From Dermatophilus congolensis (GTDB taxonomy: Bacteria; Actinomycetota; Actinomycetes; Actinomycetales; Dermatophilaceae): a stretch of DNA of 64,000 bases. The stretch spans positions 1 through 64,000 of the forward strand of contig JAUNUP010000013.1 in NCBI GenBank assembly GCA_030538115.1, read 5' to 3'. Shown here piece by piece: positions 43,791 to 54,175 of this stretch (its first letter is position 1; every line of letters starts with the position of its first letter). The position numbers and the translations under genes were made by a program. The notes beneath the pieces were generated by a model. It had not been told where the DNA came from, searched no databases, and worked only from the letters and a program-made list of their open reading frames with translations.

Positions 43791-46631
43791 TCACCCCTGG
43801 TGCAGCGCCCGGTAGACGGCCTTTCGGATCTCGTCGTACCAGAGCACTACCGAGGCCATGGCCGCGCAGACGAGCCAGTGATCGAGGCCCAGGGAGGCCG
43901 TACCGAAGGCGGTTTGGAGCAGCGGCAGCTCGACCACTGCGAGTTGGGCCACGACACCGAACGCCAGCGCAGCCCACAGCCACTTGTTGGTGAATAGAGA
44001 GTGGAACGCGCTCGTCGTCTCGGAGCGGGCGTTGAGGGCGTTGAAGAGCTGCGCCAGCACCAGCGTTGTGAACCCGGCCGTGCGGGCGACCTCCAACGAA
44101 TCGGTGCCCTCGAAGAAACCGCCGGGCAGGAAGATGTCCATCGTGAGCAGGGTGATCGCCCCCATGACGATGCCGATCGAAAGGATGCCTGACCACATGC
44201 GGCGGTCGATGATTCGCTCCTTCGGGTCGCGCGGGCTCCGGGCCATGACGTCGTCGATCTCGGGGTCGATTCCCATGGCGAGCGCGGGGGCGGTGTCGGT
44301 GACGAGGTTGATCCACAGGATCTGGGTGGCGAGCAGCGGCACGAACATCGTGCCTTCGGCGGTCGCGTCGGTGAACCCGAGCACGCCTGCGAGCACGACG
44401 CCGAAGAAGACCGTGACGACCTCGCCCATGTTCGAGCTGAGCAGGTAGCGCAGGAACTTTTTGATGTTCTCGAAGATCACCCGCCCCTGGCGCACGGCGG
44501 CGACGATCGTGGCGAAGTTGTCGTCGCCGAGGATCATCGTGGAGGCCTGCTTCGTCACCTCCGTGCCGGTGATCCCCATGGCCACGCCGATGTCCGCCGA
44601 CTTCAGGGCGGGAGCGTCGTTCACGCCGTCTCCGGTCATCGAGACGACATGCCCGTCGTCCTGCAGCACGTCGACGATGCGGATCTTGTGCTCGGGCGCC
44701 ACGCGCGCGAACACCGAGACGTCGCGGGCGGCCTGCGCGAACCCGGCCTCGTCGAGGCGGTCGAGTTCGACGCCGGTGAGCGCATCGGAGCCGGCGTCGA
44801 CGATGCCGAGGTCGGAGGCGATGCGCGCGGCGGTGCCGGGGTGGTCGCCGGTGATCATCACGACACGGATGCCCGCCCGGTGTGCGTCGGCCACGGCCAC
44901 ACGGGCCTCGTCGCGCGGCGGGTCGATGATCCCGACCATGCCGAGGTAGATCATGTCGCGCTCGGCGTCTTCGTCGACATCGTCGGGGTTCGAGAACTCG
45001 CCCTCCGCCACCGGCCGGTACGCCGTACCCAGGGTGCGGAAGGCCTCGTCGGAGAGGGCCTCGACGTCGGCGAGCACCCGCTCCCTCCATTGGTCGTCGA
45101 GCGGCACGACGTCGTCGCCGACGAGGAGGTGGGAACAGCGGTCGAGCAGCACGTCAGGGGCGCCCTTGGCGACGAGCGCCCCCGCCTCGGTGACGCCCGC
45201 AGGTGCGTTCGGGTCGGCGTCCGCGCCCGAGACCGGCCGCTGCAGGGTCGACATCATCTTGCGTTCGCTGGAGAACGGCACCTCGCCCGCCCGCTCGTAG
45301 CAGGCAACCGAGTCGCGCACCCCGTCGAGCTTGTGCGCTGCGACGAGGAACGCCGCCTCGGTCGGATCGCCCTGGATGCCCCACTCCCCGTCGATCTCAC
45401 GCAGGTCGGAGTCGTTGGCGAGCGACCCCGCCGTGAGCACCCGTCGCGCCTGCTGCAGGGCGGCGGCCTCATCGCAATCGGCCGCCACACTCGCTTCGCC
45501 CTCGGGCCGATACCCGATGCCGGAGACATCGACGCGCCCCGACGGCGTGACGACCCGCTCCACCGTCATCTCGTTTTTCGTGAGCGTGCCGGTCTTGTCG
45601 GAGCAGATCACCGAGGCGGACCCGAGCGTCTCCACCGAGTGCAGGTCTTTGACCACGGCATTACGGGCCGCGAGCCGCTGCACACCGATCGCGAGTACGA
45701 CCGTGAGGATCGCCGGCAGCCCCTCCGGCACGGCAGCGACCGCGAGCGAGACACCGAGCAGGAGGATCGCGACCGCCTGCGAGGCCGTCGAGACGTCGTT
45801 GACGAGGAACAGCGTGCCCATCACGATCACCGCGATCGCGATGACGATGATCCCGAGCATCTTGCTCACGCGCGCGATCTCGACCGACAGCGGCGACGGA
45901 TCGGACTCGGTGGCGTCGAGCAGTTCGGCCACGTTCCCCATCTCGGTACCCATGCCGGTGGCGGTGACGACCGCCGTGCCCACGCCGCGTGCCACAGCGG
46001 TGCCCTTGAAGACCATGTCGTGCCGGTCGCCGAGCGCCCCTGCCTCTTCGAGCGTGGCCATGTCCTTCTCGGCGGCGACGGATTCGCCGGTGAGCGCCGC
46101 CTCCTGCACGCGAAGCGCAGTGGCGGTGAGCAGGCGCGCGTCGGCTCCGACCGCGTCGCCCTCGGCGAGCACGAGGATGTCACCCCGCACCAGCTCGCTC
46201 GACGGAACCGAAATGCGCACGCCGTCGCGTAGCACCGTCGAGGTGGCCGCCGTCATGTCGGCGAGCGCCGCCACCGCGTCGCTGGCCTTGTTCTCCTCGA
46301 CGAACCCGATGATGGCGTTGAGCAGCACGATCGCGGTGATCACGATGCCGTCGACCGGTATCCCCTGGGCGCCCTCGAGCAGCCAGGCAACGATCGAGAT
46401 GACGATCGCGACCAACAGCAGATACACGAGCGGGTCGTTGAACTGGGCGACGAACCGCTTCCAGGCGGGCGTCGGCGGGGTGCCGCGCAGCTCGTTGGGA
46501 CCGTCGGCGTCCAGTCGGCGCGCCGCCTCCTCGCCGCTCAAGCCTGTCGAAGGATCGACCCCGAGATCGGCCGCGACGTCGCTCGCATCGCGTAACGCCG
46601 GGTCAGGTGCTTGCAGTTCTGTATCGCCCAC
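43791..46631 (-). CDS. P2-type cation-transporting ATPase
   Basis: A 946-residue P-type ATPase resembling calcium or sodium pumps (PMR1/SERCA-like). The N-terminal cation ATPase domain is followed by about ten membrane helices in the usual 2+2+6 order. Motifs are ALTGESV (actuator), VCSDKTGTLTKNEMTV (phosphorylated aspartate), KGAPDVLLDRC (nucleotide) and GDGVNDAPALKSADIGVAMG (hinge). A PEGL motif (AAVPEGLPAILTVVLAIGV) fits the Ca/Na/Mn group rather than heavy-metal pumps; there is no CPC. The ion is inferred only. GTG at 46631. Confidence 0.93.
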   Translation of the reverse strand: MGDTELQAPDPALRDASDVAADLGVDPSTGLSGEEAARRLDADGPNELRGTPPTPAWKRFVAQFNDPLVYLLLVAIVISIVAWLLEGAQGIPVDGIVITAIVLLNAIIGFVEENKASDAVAALADMTAATSTVLRDGVRISVPSSELVRGDILVLAEGDAVGADARLLTATALRVQEAALTGESVAAEKDMATLEEAGALGDRHDMVFKGTAVARGVGTAVVTATGMGTEMGNVAELLDATESDPSPLSVEIARVSKMLGIIVIAIAVIVMGTLFLVNDVSTASQAVAILLLGVSLAVAAVPEGLPAILTVVLAIGVQRLAARNAVVKDLHSVETLGSASVICSDKTGTLTKNEMTVERVVTPSGRVDVSGIGYRPEGEASVAADCDEAAALQQARRVLTAGSLANDSDLREIDGEWGIQGDPTEAAFLVAAHKLDGVRDSVACYERAGEVPFSSERKMMSTLQRPVSGADADPNAPAGVTEAGALVAKGAPDVLLDRCSHLLVGDDVVPLDDQWRERVLADVEALSDEAFRTLGTAYRPVAEGEFSNPDDVDEDAERDMIYLGMVGIIDPPRDEARVAVADAHRAGIRVVMITGDHPGTAARIASDLGIVDAGSDALTGVELDRLDEAGFAQAARDVSVFARVAPEHKIRIVDVLQDDGHVVSMTGDGVNDAPALKSADIGVAMGITGTEVTKQASTMILGDDNFATIVAAVRQGRVIFENIKKFLRYLLSSNMGEVVTVFFGVVLAGVLGFTDATAEGTMFVPLLATQILWINLVTDTAPALAMGIDPEIDDVMARSPRDPKERIIDRRMWSGILSIGIVMGAITLLTMDIFLPGGFFEGTDSLEVARTAGFTTLVLAQLFNALNARSETTSAFHSLFTNKWLWAALAFGVVAQLAVVELPLLQTAFGTASLGLDHWLVCAAMASVVLWYDEIRKAVYRALHQG

Positions 46632-46700
46632 GAGCCCATCCTCTCCCGGATGTTCGAAACGCGCCGGGTCAGGGGATGCGCAACGGGCCGTTCACGAGGT

Positions 46701-46725
46701 CCGGTGACTCGGGCACCGTCACCGG
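46701..46725 (-). terminator. Hairpin at the end of the HAD gene
   Basis: A perfect 8-bp inverted repeat (CCGGTGAC / GTCACCGG) overlaps the HAD stop codon. It is a modest terminator or mRNA-end hairpin before the ATPase gene. Confidence 0.45.
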
Positions 46726-47462
46726 GTCAGGAGAGCCGTCACCTCGTGCAGTGACTCGACGACTCGCACCAGCGGGTCGTTCAGTTCGGTGCCCCACCCG
46801 GCGCCCCTCGGGGGCGGAAGCTCGCGCCGTTGCAGCCAGGCCGCGCGCATCCCGGCGCGCTGAGCTCCCAGGATGTCGGTGGGCAGGGTGTCGCCGACGA
46901 CGAGCACCTCGTGCGGGTCGACACCGACAATCTCGGCCGCCATCGCGAACACCCTCGGGTCGGGCTTACCGACGCCGAGCGTGTCGGTGGTGACCATCGG
47001 CGCGCGGCCGGTGAGGCCCACAGCCTCGAGCTTCACCTCGGTCTGACCGCCTCCGGAGTTGGTGAGCAAGCACACGCCGATGCCGGCCGCGTCGGCGGCG
47101 TCGAACATCGGCAGCGCATCGGCGAACAGGCGCTGCGAGCCCTTGAACGCGACCCGGTAGTTCGACTCGAACACGTCGAACCGCACATCTGCCAGCCCGA
47201 GTTCGCGGCACGCGACGGAGTACCGGGCGTTCCGCATCGTCGGAAAGTCCTGCTCACCGCGGGTGTACGCGTCGAAATGCCCGGCGGGATCGTCGTAGAA
47301 GATGTCGGAGATCCGCGTGTGCAACTCGGGCGCCTCGTCGGGCCAGGCCGCCGCGGCACCAGCGGCGCACGACCCCCGCATCGCCGCTTGCGTGTCGACG
47401 AGCGTGTCGTCGATATCGAGCAACAGCCCTCGAATCGGCTCTGCCCAGACGTCGTGTTTCAC
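46719..47462 (-). CDS. HAD family hydrolase
   Basis: A 247-residue haloacid-dehalogenase-type phosphatase. Motif I is LLLDIDDTLVDT (nucleophile aspartate), motif II is LLTNSGG, and motifs III and IV are GVGKPDPRVF and VVGDTLPTDILGAQRAGMRAAW. The helical cap between motifs I and II places it in subfamily I. The substrate is unknown; a YjjG-like nucleotidase is possible. GTG at 47462 lies nine bases after gltX, so the two are co-transcribed. Confidence 0.9.
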   Translation of the reverse strand: MKHDVWAEPIRGLLLDIDDTLVDTQAAMRGSCAAGAAAAWPDEAPELHTRISDIFYDDPAGHFDAYTRGEQDFPTMRNARYSVACRELGLADVRFDVFESNYRVAFKGSQRLFADALPMFDAADAAGIGVCLLTNSGGGQTEVKLEAVGLTGRAPMVTTDTLGVGKPDPRVFAMAAEIVGVDPHEVLVVGDTLPTDILGAQRAGMRAAWLQRRELPPPRGAGWGTELNDPLVRVVESLHEVTALLTR

Positions 47463-47471
47463 GCAGCGCGC

Positions 47472-48971
<1,500 letters not shown>

Positions 48972-49021
48972 GATGCTGCCCACCCTACCGACTGCCCGAC
49001 CACCCCAGCCCTGCGCCGGAC

Positions 49022-49804
49022 TCAGTCGCGACGGAGGAAAGGGTTGCCGAAGGTGCCTATGCCTTCGATCTCTACCTCTACTCGTTGGCCCTCGGTTACC
49101 AGGCCTACGCCTGCTGGGGTGCCCGTGAGGATCACGTCGCCCGGGAGCAGGGTGAAGGCCGCCGAGATGTACTCGATGAGGGCGGGCACGTCGAAGACCA
49201 TGTCGCTCGTTCGGCCGTCTTGCACGACCTCGCCGTCGACCCTCGTGATGAGGCGCAGGTCGCTCGGGTCGAGGTCGGTCTCGATCCACGGGCCGAGCGG
49301 GCAGAACGTGTCGAAGCCCTTCGCCCTGGCCCACTGGAGGTCGCTCTTCTGCAGGTCACGGGCGCTGACGTCGTTGGCGCAGGTATAGCCGAAGACCACG
49401 TCGAGGGCCTGCTCGCGCGGCACGTCCTTGCACATGCGGCCGATGACCACCGCGAGCTCGCCCTCGTACCCGACCTCGCGCACCACGGGCGGGATCACCA
49501 CCGGGTCGTCCGGCCCGGCCACTGCCGTGTTCGGGATGAGGAACAGCGCGGGCTCTGTCGGCACCGGATTGTCGAATTCGGCTGCGTGGTCGGCGTAATT
49601 GCGCCCGACCCCGATCACCTTGCTGCGCGGCAACACCGGAGCCAGCAGCCGCACGTCGTCGAGGTCGAAACGCTCCCCCGTGCCCGACACCTGCGTGTAC
49701 AGCGGGTCACCGGCCACCGCCGCGATCCACTCGCTGCCCGGCTCTCCCTGCACGACCCCGTACGAGGGGGCGTCGTCTCCGTGCACGAACCGCACGATGC
49801 GCAT
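49022..49804 (-). CDS. Fumarylacetoacetate hydrolase family protein
   Basis: A 260-residue FAH-fold enzyme, a group that hydrolyses or decarboxylates small beta-keto acids (for example oxaloacetate decarboxylase or acylpyruvase FAHD1). Landmarks are VIGVGRNYADHAAEF, EVGYEGELAVVIG (metal-binding Glu), TCANDVSARDLQ, GPWIETDLDP and GDVILTGTPAGVG. The gene lies 50 bases upstream of gltX, an order common in Actinobacteria. ATG at 49804 has GGAG upstream; the longer frame to 49834 is not needed. The substrate is not known. Confidence 0.9.
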   Translation of the reverse strand: MRIVRFVHGDDAPSYGVVQGEPGSEWIAAVAGDPLYTQVSGTGERFDLDDVRLLAPVLPRSKVIGVGRNYADHAAEFDNPVPTEPALFLIPNTAVAGPDDPVVIPPVVREVGYEGELAVVIGRMCKDVPREQALDVVFGYTCANDVSARDLQKSDLQWARAKGFDTFCPLGPWIETDLDPSDLRLITRVDGEVVQDGRTSDMVFDVPALIEYISAAFTLLPGDVILTGTPAGVGLVTEGQRVEVEIEGIGTFGNPFLRRD

Positions 49805-49901
49805 GTCGTTCTCCTGTCCTCCGCCGGCCTGCACGCGGCACCGTCTCCACCGCGCGCAAGCACCATCGGATCGAGCCTACGGGCTGCCCTACCCTGGATC
49901 C

Positions 49902-50810
49902 GTGCCCGCCCCGTCCGCTCCCGCCGTCACCGGCCGCTTCCTCACGCGCGAGCAGTGGCAGTCGGCCCAGGCGGAGCACGAGGCTCGCGTCGACCGGTAC
50001 GTTCAACCCCACCTCCGTCGCCGCGAGCGCGGAGAGAAGCACGCCGTCGAGGACTTCCTCTTCGAGTACTACCGCGTTCGCCCTGGTCAGCTGCGCCGCT
50101 GGCACCCCGGAGCAGGGATCGGACTGCTCGACCCCGACGCGTCGCTGCACCCGAGCTGGAAGTTCTACAACGGCTTCTCGACCGTCAGCGTCGACCTGCG
50201 GACTTTTCTGGCAGCTCGAGGCGGACTCGTCGCCCACATCCGCGACCTCCTCGCGGCCACCGCGCAGCGCACGCCGACCTTCGGGTGCTTCGGCCTGCAC
50301 GAGTGGGCGATGGTCTACCGGGCCGCCGACGACCGCCGGCACCCCGCTCCTCTGCGACTAGGTGCAAGCGGCACCGACGAAGTCGTGGAGTCGATGCAGG
50401 TGCGTTGCACCCACTACGACGCCTTCCGGTTCTTCACCCCGCAGGCCCGCCCGCGCAACGCACTCACCCCCACACGCGACACACAGAACGACCTCGAACA
50501 ACCGGGCTGCCTGCACGCCGGCATGGATCTGTACCGGTTCTCCGCAGAACTTCTGCCTGCCACCCCCAGCAGCCTCGTCATGGACTGCTTCGAGCACGCG
50601 ATGCGCTCCCGCTACCTCGACATGCAGGCCTCCCCCTACGACCTCGCCTACCTCGACCTCGCCCCCATCCGTATCGAGACGCCGCAGGGGCGGGCGGAGT
50701 ACGTGGCAGCGCAGAAGACCCTCGCCGATTCCGCCGCAGAGCTACGCGCCCGCTTGCTCGCCGCCTGCACGGCGATGCTCGACGAGGTATCGGGTTCTCC
50801 CGCGACCTGA
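49902..50810 (+). CDS. Protein often annotated as 3-methyladenine DNA glycosylase
   Basis: A 302-residue protein with the actinobacterial pattern EKHAVEDFLFEYYRVRPGQL followed by RRWHPGAG near residues 44-70. Homologues are often labelled 3-methyladenine DNA glycosylase, but I see no helix-hairpin-helix Gly/Pro-Asp motif and treat the label as unproven. The middle has MQVRCTHYDAFRFFTP and the end a helical domain. The gene is probably leaderless: GTG at 49902 follows TACCCT and six bases, with no ribosome binding site. It is divergent from the FAH gene. Confidence 0.7.
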   Translation: MPAPSAPAVTGRFLTREQWQSAQAEHEARVDRYVQPHLRRRERGEKHAVEDFLFEYYRVRPGQLRRWHPGAGIGLLDPDASLHPSWKFYNGFSTVSVDLRTFLAARGGLVAHIRDLLAATAQRTPTFGCFGLHEWAMVYRAADDRRHPAPLRLGASGTDEVVESMQVRCTHYDAFRFFTPQARPRNALTPTRDTQNDLEQPGCLHAGMDLYRFSAELLPATPSSLVMDCFEHAMRSRYLDMQASPYDLAYLDLAPIRIETPQGRAEYVAAQKTLADSAAELRARLLAACTAMLDEVSGSPAT

Positions 50811-50867
50811 CGCGCGCCGCCAACGCCTGGCTCGTGTACCGCGCGTGAAAATGCGATGGTGGATTCC

Positions 50868-51413
50868 ATGGCCGAGACCGAGCGTGACTCGAGCGGAGCC
50901 TCCACGTTGTTCGCGTGTGCCGAACGACTGCAGGCCACGCGCTTGATGGTGCTGTGCATCCGCCCCGACCCCGCGCCCGAACTCATCGAGGCCCTCGCGG
51001 CCCCGACCGTGGCCCACGGTCTGGTTCTCGACGACTCCCCCGAACACGCCGCAGCCGTGAACGCCCTGCTCACAGCGCGTGCGGTGGCACACGTCGACAC
51101 GCTCTGCGCCGACCTGTTCGCGACCCACTCGTACGAAGGCAGGGTGCCGGCCGACGTCATCGTGCTCGGCTCACGCCTCATCGCCCGCGAGGAGACGCCC
51201 CTGCGGATGTTGATCGAGGGGCTGCGCAAGCTGTGCTCGCGAGACGGCCTGGTCATGTGGCCACTCGAAGCGCTCACTCCCGAACGTCGCACGCTGCTGC
51301 AGCGGTTGCTCGATCGTGCCGGCTTCGAGAGCATCGATCCCGAGCCGGGGGCGACCTGGCAGTGCGCCCGCCACCTCGGCGTCACGGGCAGACTCGAAGG
51401 CCCGCGCCTCTAA
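50868..51413 (+). CDS. Hypothetical protein, class I methyltransferase-like remnant
   Basis: A 181-residue cytoplasmic protein. The alternation of helices and strands (LMVLCIRPDPAPELIEALAA, then VIVLGSRLIA and LVMWPLEAL) and the late GLRKLCSRDGLVMWP resemble the end of a methyltransferase fold. No SAM glycine motif is seen, so the function is open. ATG at 50868 has GGTGGA six bases upstream. Its stop overlaps the stop of the convergent membrane protein. Confidence 0.6.
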   Translation: MAETERDSSGASTLFACAERLQATRLMVLCIRPDPAPELIEALAAPTVAHGLVLDDSPEHAAAVNALLTARAVAHVDTLCADLFATHSYEGRVPADVIVLGSRLIAREETPLRMLIEGLRKLCSRDGLVMWPLEALTPERRTLLQRLLDRAGFESIDPEPGATWQCARHLGVTGRLEGPRL

Positions 51414-51604
51414 CCCCGCTCGCGGCCGCCGGTGCCGTACACGACGACGCCGACCACCGGGATGGCGAGAAACCACAGCCACGACCCGGAGGCGAAGAAC
51501 GCGAGGATCGCGAGAACCGGCACCAGTGCCATGATCCCGTTCGCCGCACGCGGCTTCATCGGTATCAGTCCGTTCGTGCGGTCGCGTCCGTGGTGATCTG
51601 CCAT
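51410..51604 (-). CDS. Small two-helix membrane protein
   Basis: A 64-residue protein with a polar N-terminus (MADHHGRDRTNGLIPMKPRA) and two adjacent hydrophobic segments (IMALVPVLAILAFFAS and LWFLAIPVVGVVVYG). ATG at 51604 has AAGGAGG six bases upstream, strong evidence that it is translated. Function unknown. Confidence 0.75.
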   Translation of the reverse strand: MADHHGRDRTNGLIPMKPRAANGIMALVPVLAILAFFASGSWLWFLAIPVVGVVVYGTGGRERG

Positions 51605-51638
51605 GACGCCTCCTTCACGAACGATTCGGCCGCCGCTC

Positions 51639-52736
51639 TCAGACCAGTCGGGTCATCCAGCCGTGCCGGTCTTCGGCACGACCGTACTGGATGTCGAGCA
51701 GTGCATTGCGGAGGCCGAGGGTCACCTCGCCGACGTCAGTGCCTTGGGTCATCTCGCCGCCCTCCCAGACGAGTTCGCCGACCGGCGTGATCACGGCGGC
51801 GGTACCGCACGCGAACGCCTCGACGATCTCGCCCGAGGCCACGCCGTCCTTCCACTCCTGGATCGGGACGCGCCGCTCCTCCGGCGTCAACCCCATCTCG
51901 GAGGCGAGCTGCAGAATCGATCCGCGCGTGACGCCTTCGAGAATCGAGCCGGTCAGCGCGGGCGTGACAAGGCGTCCGTCGCGGTAGACGAGGAACAGGT
52001 TCATGCCACCCAGCTCCTCGATGTACGTGTGAGTCGAGGAGTCGAGGAAGACGGCCTGGTCACAGCCGTGGTCGATACCCTCGAGCTGGCCCGCGAGGCT
52101 GGAGGCGTAGTTGCCACCACACTTGGCCGCGCCCGTGCCGCCCGCGCCGGCGCGCGCGAAGTTGGTCGACAGCCACAGCCGCACCGGGGCGACGCCGCGC
52201 GAGAAGTAGGCCCCGGCGGGTGAGGCGATGACGCTGTACGTCACGTGCCGCGCCGGGCGAACACCGAGAAACGCCTCGGAGGCGAACATGAAGGGCCGCA
52301 GGTACAGGCTGGTCTCGCCGGTGCCGTACGCGGGCACCCACGGCTCGTCGATCGTGACGATCTGCCGGATCGACTCGATGAAGTCCTCCTCCGGCAACAC
52401 CGGCAGCGCCAGGCGCTCGGAGCTGCGCTGCATGCGCGTCGCGTTGCCCTGCGGCCGGAAGCTCCACACCGAGCCGTCTTCGTGCCTGAAGGCCTTGAGG
52501 CCTTCGAAGATCTCCTGGCCGTAGTGCAGAACGGCCGCGGCCGGATCCATCTGGAACGGGCCGTACGGGCGCACCTGCGCGTCGTGCCAGCCGGTGCCCT
52601 CGTCCCACTCGATCGTGACCATGTGGTCGGTGAAGTTCGTACCGAATCCGGGGTTGGCGAGTACGGCCGCTCGCTCCGCATCACTGACCCGGCGCTGGCT
52701 GGGGTCGACGGTGAAGGTCAGCGGGCTACTGGACAT
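51639..52736 (-). CDS. ilvE: Branched-chain amino acid aminotransferase
   Basis: A 365-residue fold-type IV PLP enzyme that transfers the amino group of glutamate to the keto acids of valine, isoleucine and leucine. The PLP lysine is in GTGAAKCGGNYASS. GPFQMDPAAAVLHYGQEIFEGLKAF is split around the family arginine, and EELGGMNLFLVY and GSILEGVTRGSILQLA are conserved. ATG at 52736 has AGGAG eight bases upstream; a longer frame to 52796 is rejected. It ends the leuB-ilvE stretch after a terminator. Confidence 0.97.
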   Translation of the reverse strand: MSSSPLTFTVDPSQRRVSDAERAAVLANPGFGTNFTDHMVTIEWDEGTGWHDAQVRPYGPFQMDPAAAVLHYGQEIFEGLKAFRHEDGSVWSFRPQGNATRMQRSSERLALPVLPEEDFIESIRQIVTIDEPWVPAYGTGETSLYLRPFMFASEAFLGVRPARHVTYSVIASPAGAYFSRGVAPVRLWLSTNFARAGAGGTGAAKCGGNYASSLAGQLEGIDHGCDQAVFLDSSTHTYIEELGGMNLFLVYRDGRLVTPALTGSILEGVTRGSILQLASEMGLTPEERRVPIQEWKDGVASGEIVEAFACGTAAVITPVGELVWEGGEMTQGTDVGEVTLGLRNALLDIQYGRAEDRHGWMTRLV

Positions 52737-52821
52737 GCGCGTTCTCCTGGATTCGTTGCGGTGTTTCACAGAGTACTCGCGGGGCACGCCCCGCACCGGT
52801 CGGGCCGGATGCGTCGGGTAC

Positions 52822-52862
52822 GACGAAGCCCCGCCCCGGCGACACCGGGGCGGGGCTTCGTC
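52822..52862 (-). terminator. Strong terminator between leuB and ilvE
   Basis: A perfect 18-bp inverted repeat (GACGAAGCCCCGCCCCGG / CCGGGGCGGGGCTTCGTC) with a 5-nt loop. It separates leuB transcription from ilvE. Confidence 0.85.
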
Positions 52863-52883
52863 GGCAGAAGCTCTGCGGTGGTG

Positions 52884-53951
52884 TCAGCCGAGTCGGGCGA
52901 CGATGGCGTCGCCTACCTCACTGGTCGAGCGGGCGGTCGTGCCGCGCTCGGCGAGGTCGGCGGCTACGGCGGCCTCAATGCGGTCAGCAGCCTCAGAGGC
53001 ACCGATGTGGTCGAGCAGCATGCCCACCGACAGGATCGTCGCCGTCGGGTCGGCCTTGCCCTGGCCCGCGATGTCGGGCGCGGAGCCGTGCACGGGCTCG
53101 AACATGCTCGGCGACGTGCGGTCGGGGTTGACGTTGCCGCTGGCCGCCAGGCCGATACCGCCGACGACGGCACCCGCAAGGTCGGTGACGATGTCACCGA
53201 AGAGGTTGTCGGTGACGATCACGTCGAAGCGGCCCGGATCGGTGGCCAGGTAGATCATCGCAGCGTCGACGTGGCAGTAGGCCGTGGTGACGTCGGGGAA
53301 TTCGGCGTTGACCGCCTCGACCGTGCGACGCCACAGGTGTCCCGAGTACGAGAGCACGTTGTGCTTGTGCACGAGCGTGAGGTGCTTGCGGGGGCGGGCC
53401 GCGGCACGCGCGAACGCGTCACGCACGACCCGCTCGATGCCGAAGCGCGTGTTGACGCTGACCTCGGTGGCGATCTCGTGCGGTGTGCCCTCACGGATGA
53501 GACCGCCGTTGCCGGCGTACGGGCCCTCGGTGCCCTCACGCACGACGACGAAGTCGATGCCGTCGGGAGCCACAGAGGCGATGTCGAGCGGGCTCTTCAC
53601 ACCCGGGTACAGCTTGGCCGGGCGCAGGTTCACGTAGTGATCGAGCGAGAACCGCAGCGCGAGCAGCAACTGACGCTCGAGCACACCACTTGGCACAGTC
53701 GGGTCACCGACGGCACCGAGAAGGATCGCGTCGTGGCCGCGCAACTGCTCGACCGTGCCCTCGGGCAGCGCCTCACCCGTGCGGTGCCAGCGGTCGGCGC
53801 CCAGGTCGTACGGCGTGGTCGTGACGGTCAGCCCCGTGCTCGAAGCGACCTTGTCGAGGGCCTTGAGACCCTCGTCCACGACCTCCGGCCCGATGCCGTC
53901 ACCAGCGATGACGGCAAGGTTCAAGGTGGAGGGAGAAGATGCGTCAGCCAT
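52884..53951 (-). CDS. leuB: 3-isopropylmalate dehydrogenase
   Basis: A 355-residue NAD-dependent oxidative decarboxylase in leucine synthesis. [19 protein letters not shown] opens the protein. [13 protein letters not shown], the [14 protein letters not shown] lysine region and [20 protein letters not shown] (metal aspartates) with [18 protein letters not shown] complete the signature. The length fits the actinobacterial form. ATG at 53951; it is a single gene between terminators. Confidence 0.97.
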   Translation of the reverse strand: MADASSPSTLNLAVIAGDGIGPEVVDEGLKALDKVASSTGLTVTTTPYDLGADRWHRTGEALPEGTVEQLRGHDAILLGAVGDPTVPSGVLERQLLLALRFSLDHYVNLRPAKLYPGVKSPLDIASVAPDGIDFVVVREGTEGPYAGNGGLIREGTPHEIATEVSVNTRFGIERVVRDAFARAAARPRKHLTLVHKHNVLSYSGHLWRRTVEAVNAEFPDVTTAYCHVDAAMIYLATDPGRFDVIVTDNLFGDIVTDLAGAVVGGIGLAASGNVNPDRTSPSMFEPVHGSAPDIAGQGKADPTATILSVGMLLDHIGASEAADRIEAAVAADLAERGTTARSTSEVGDAIVARLG

Positions 53952-54016
53952 GAGGCAAATCTACGCCGCGTCTTGCATCGCGGGACGCCGAACTCACATA
54001 CCGGACGTGAACACGC

Positions 54017-54052
54017 TGAAGGGGCGACCGGTCGAAACCAGCCGCCCCTTCA
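54017..54052 (-). terminator. Terminator upstream of leuB, downstream of glyA
   Basis: A perfect 10-bp inverted repeat (TGAAGGGGCG / CGCCCCTTCA) with extra pairing (ACCGGT region) in the loop, about 65 bases upstream of leuB. Confidence 0.7.
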
Positions 54053-54092
54053 GGCGGTCATGCGATCACGAGAGTGATCAGCGGTGCTTATG

Positions 54093-54175
54093 TCGGCTGA
54101 AGCGCTCGACTCCGCTGCGGGCGGGAGCCTCGCAAGCTCAGCTCCCACCCTCCGCTGCGTCTCGGCTTCAGCCGA
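54093..54175 (-). terminator. Nested palindrome at the 3' end of glyA
   Basis: An outer perfect 11-bp repeat (TCGGCTGAAGC / GCTTCAGCCGA) encloses an inner near-perfect repeat (GGGCGGGAGC / GCTCCCACCC) and a direct repeat CTCCGCTGCG. The outer right arm contains the glyA stop codon. It probably ends the glyA mRNA. Confidence 0.6.
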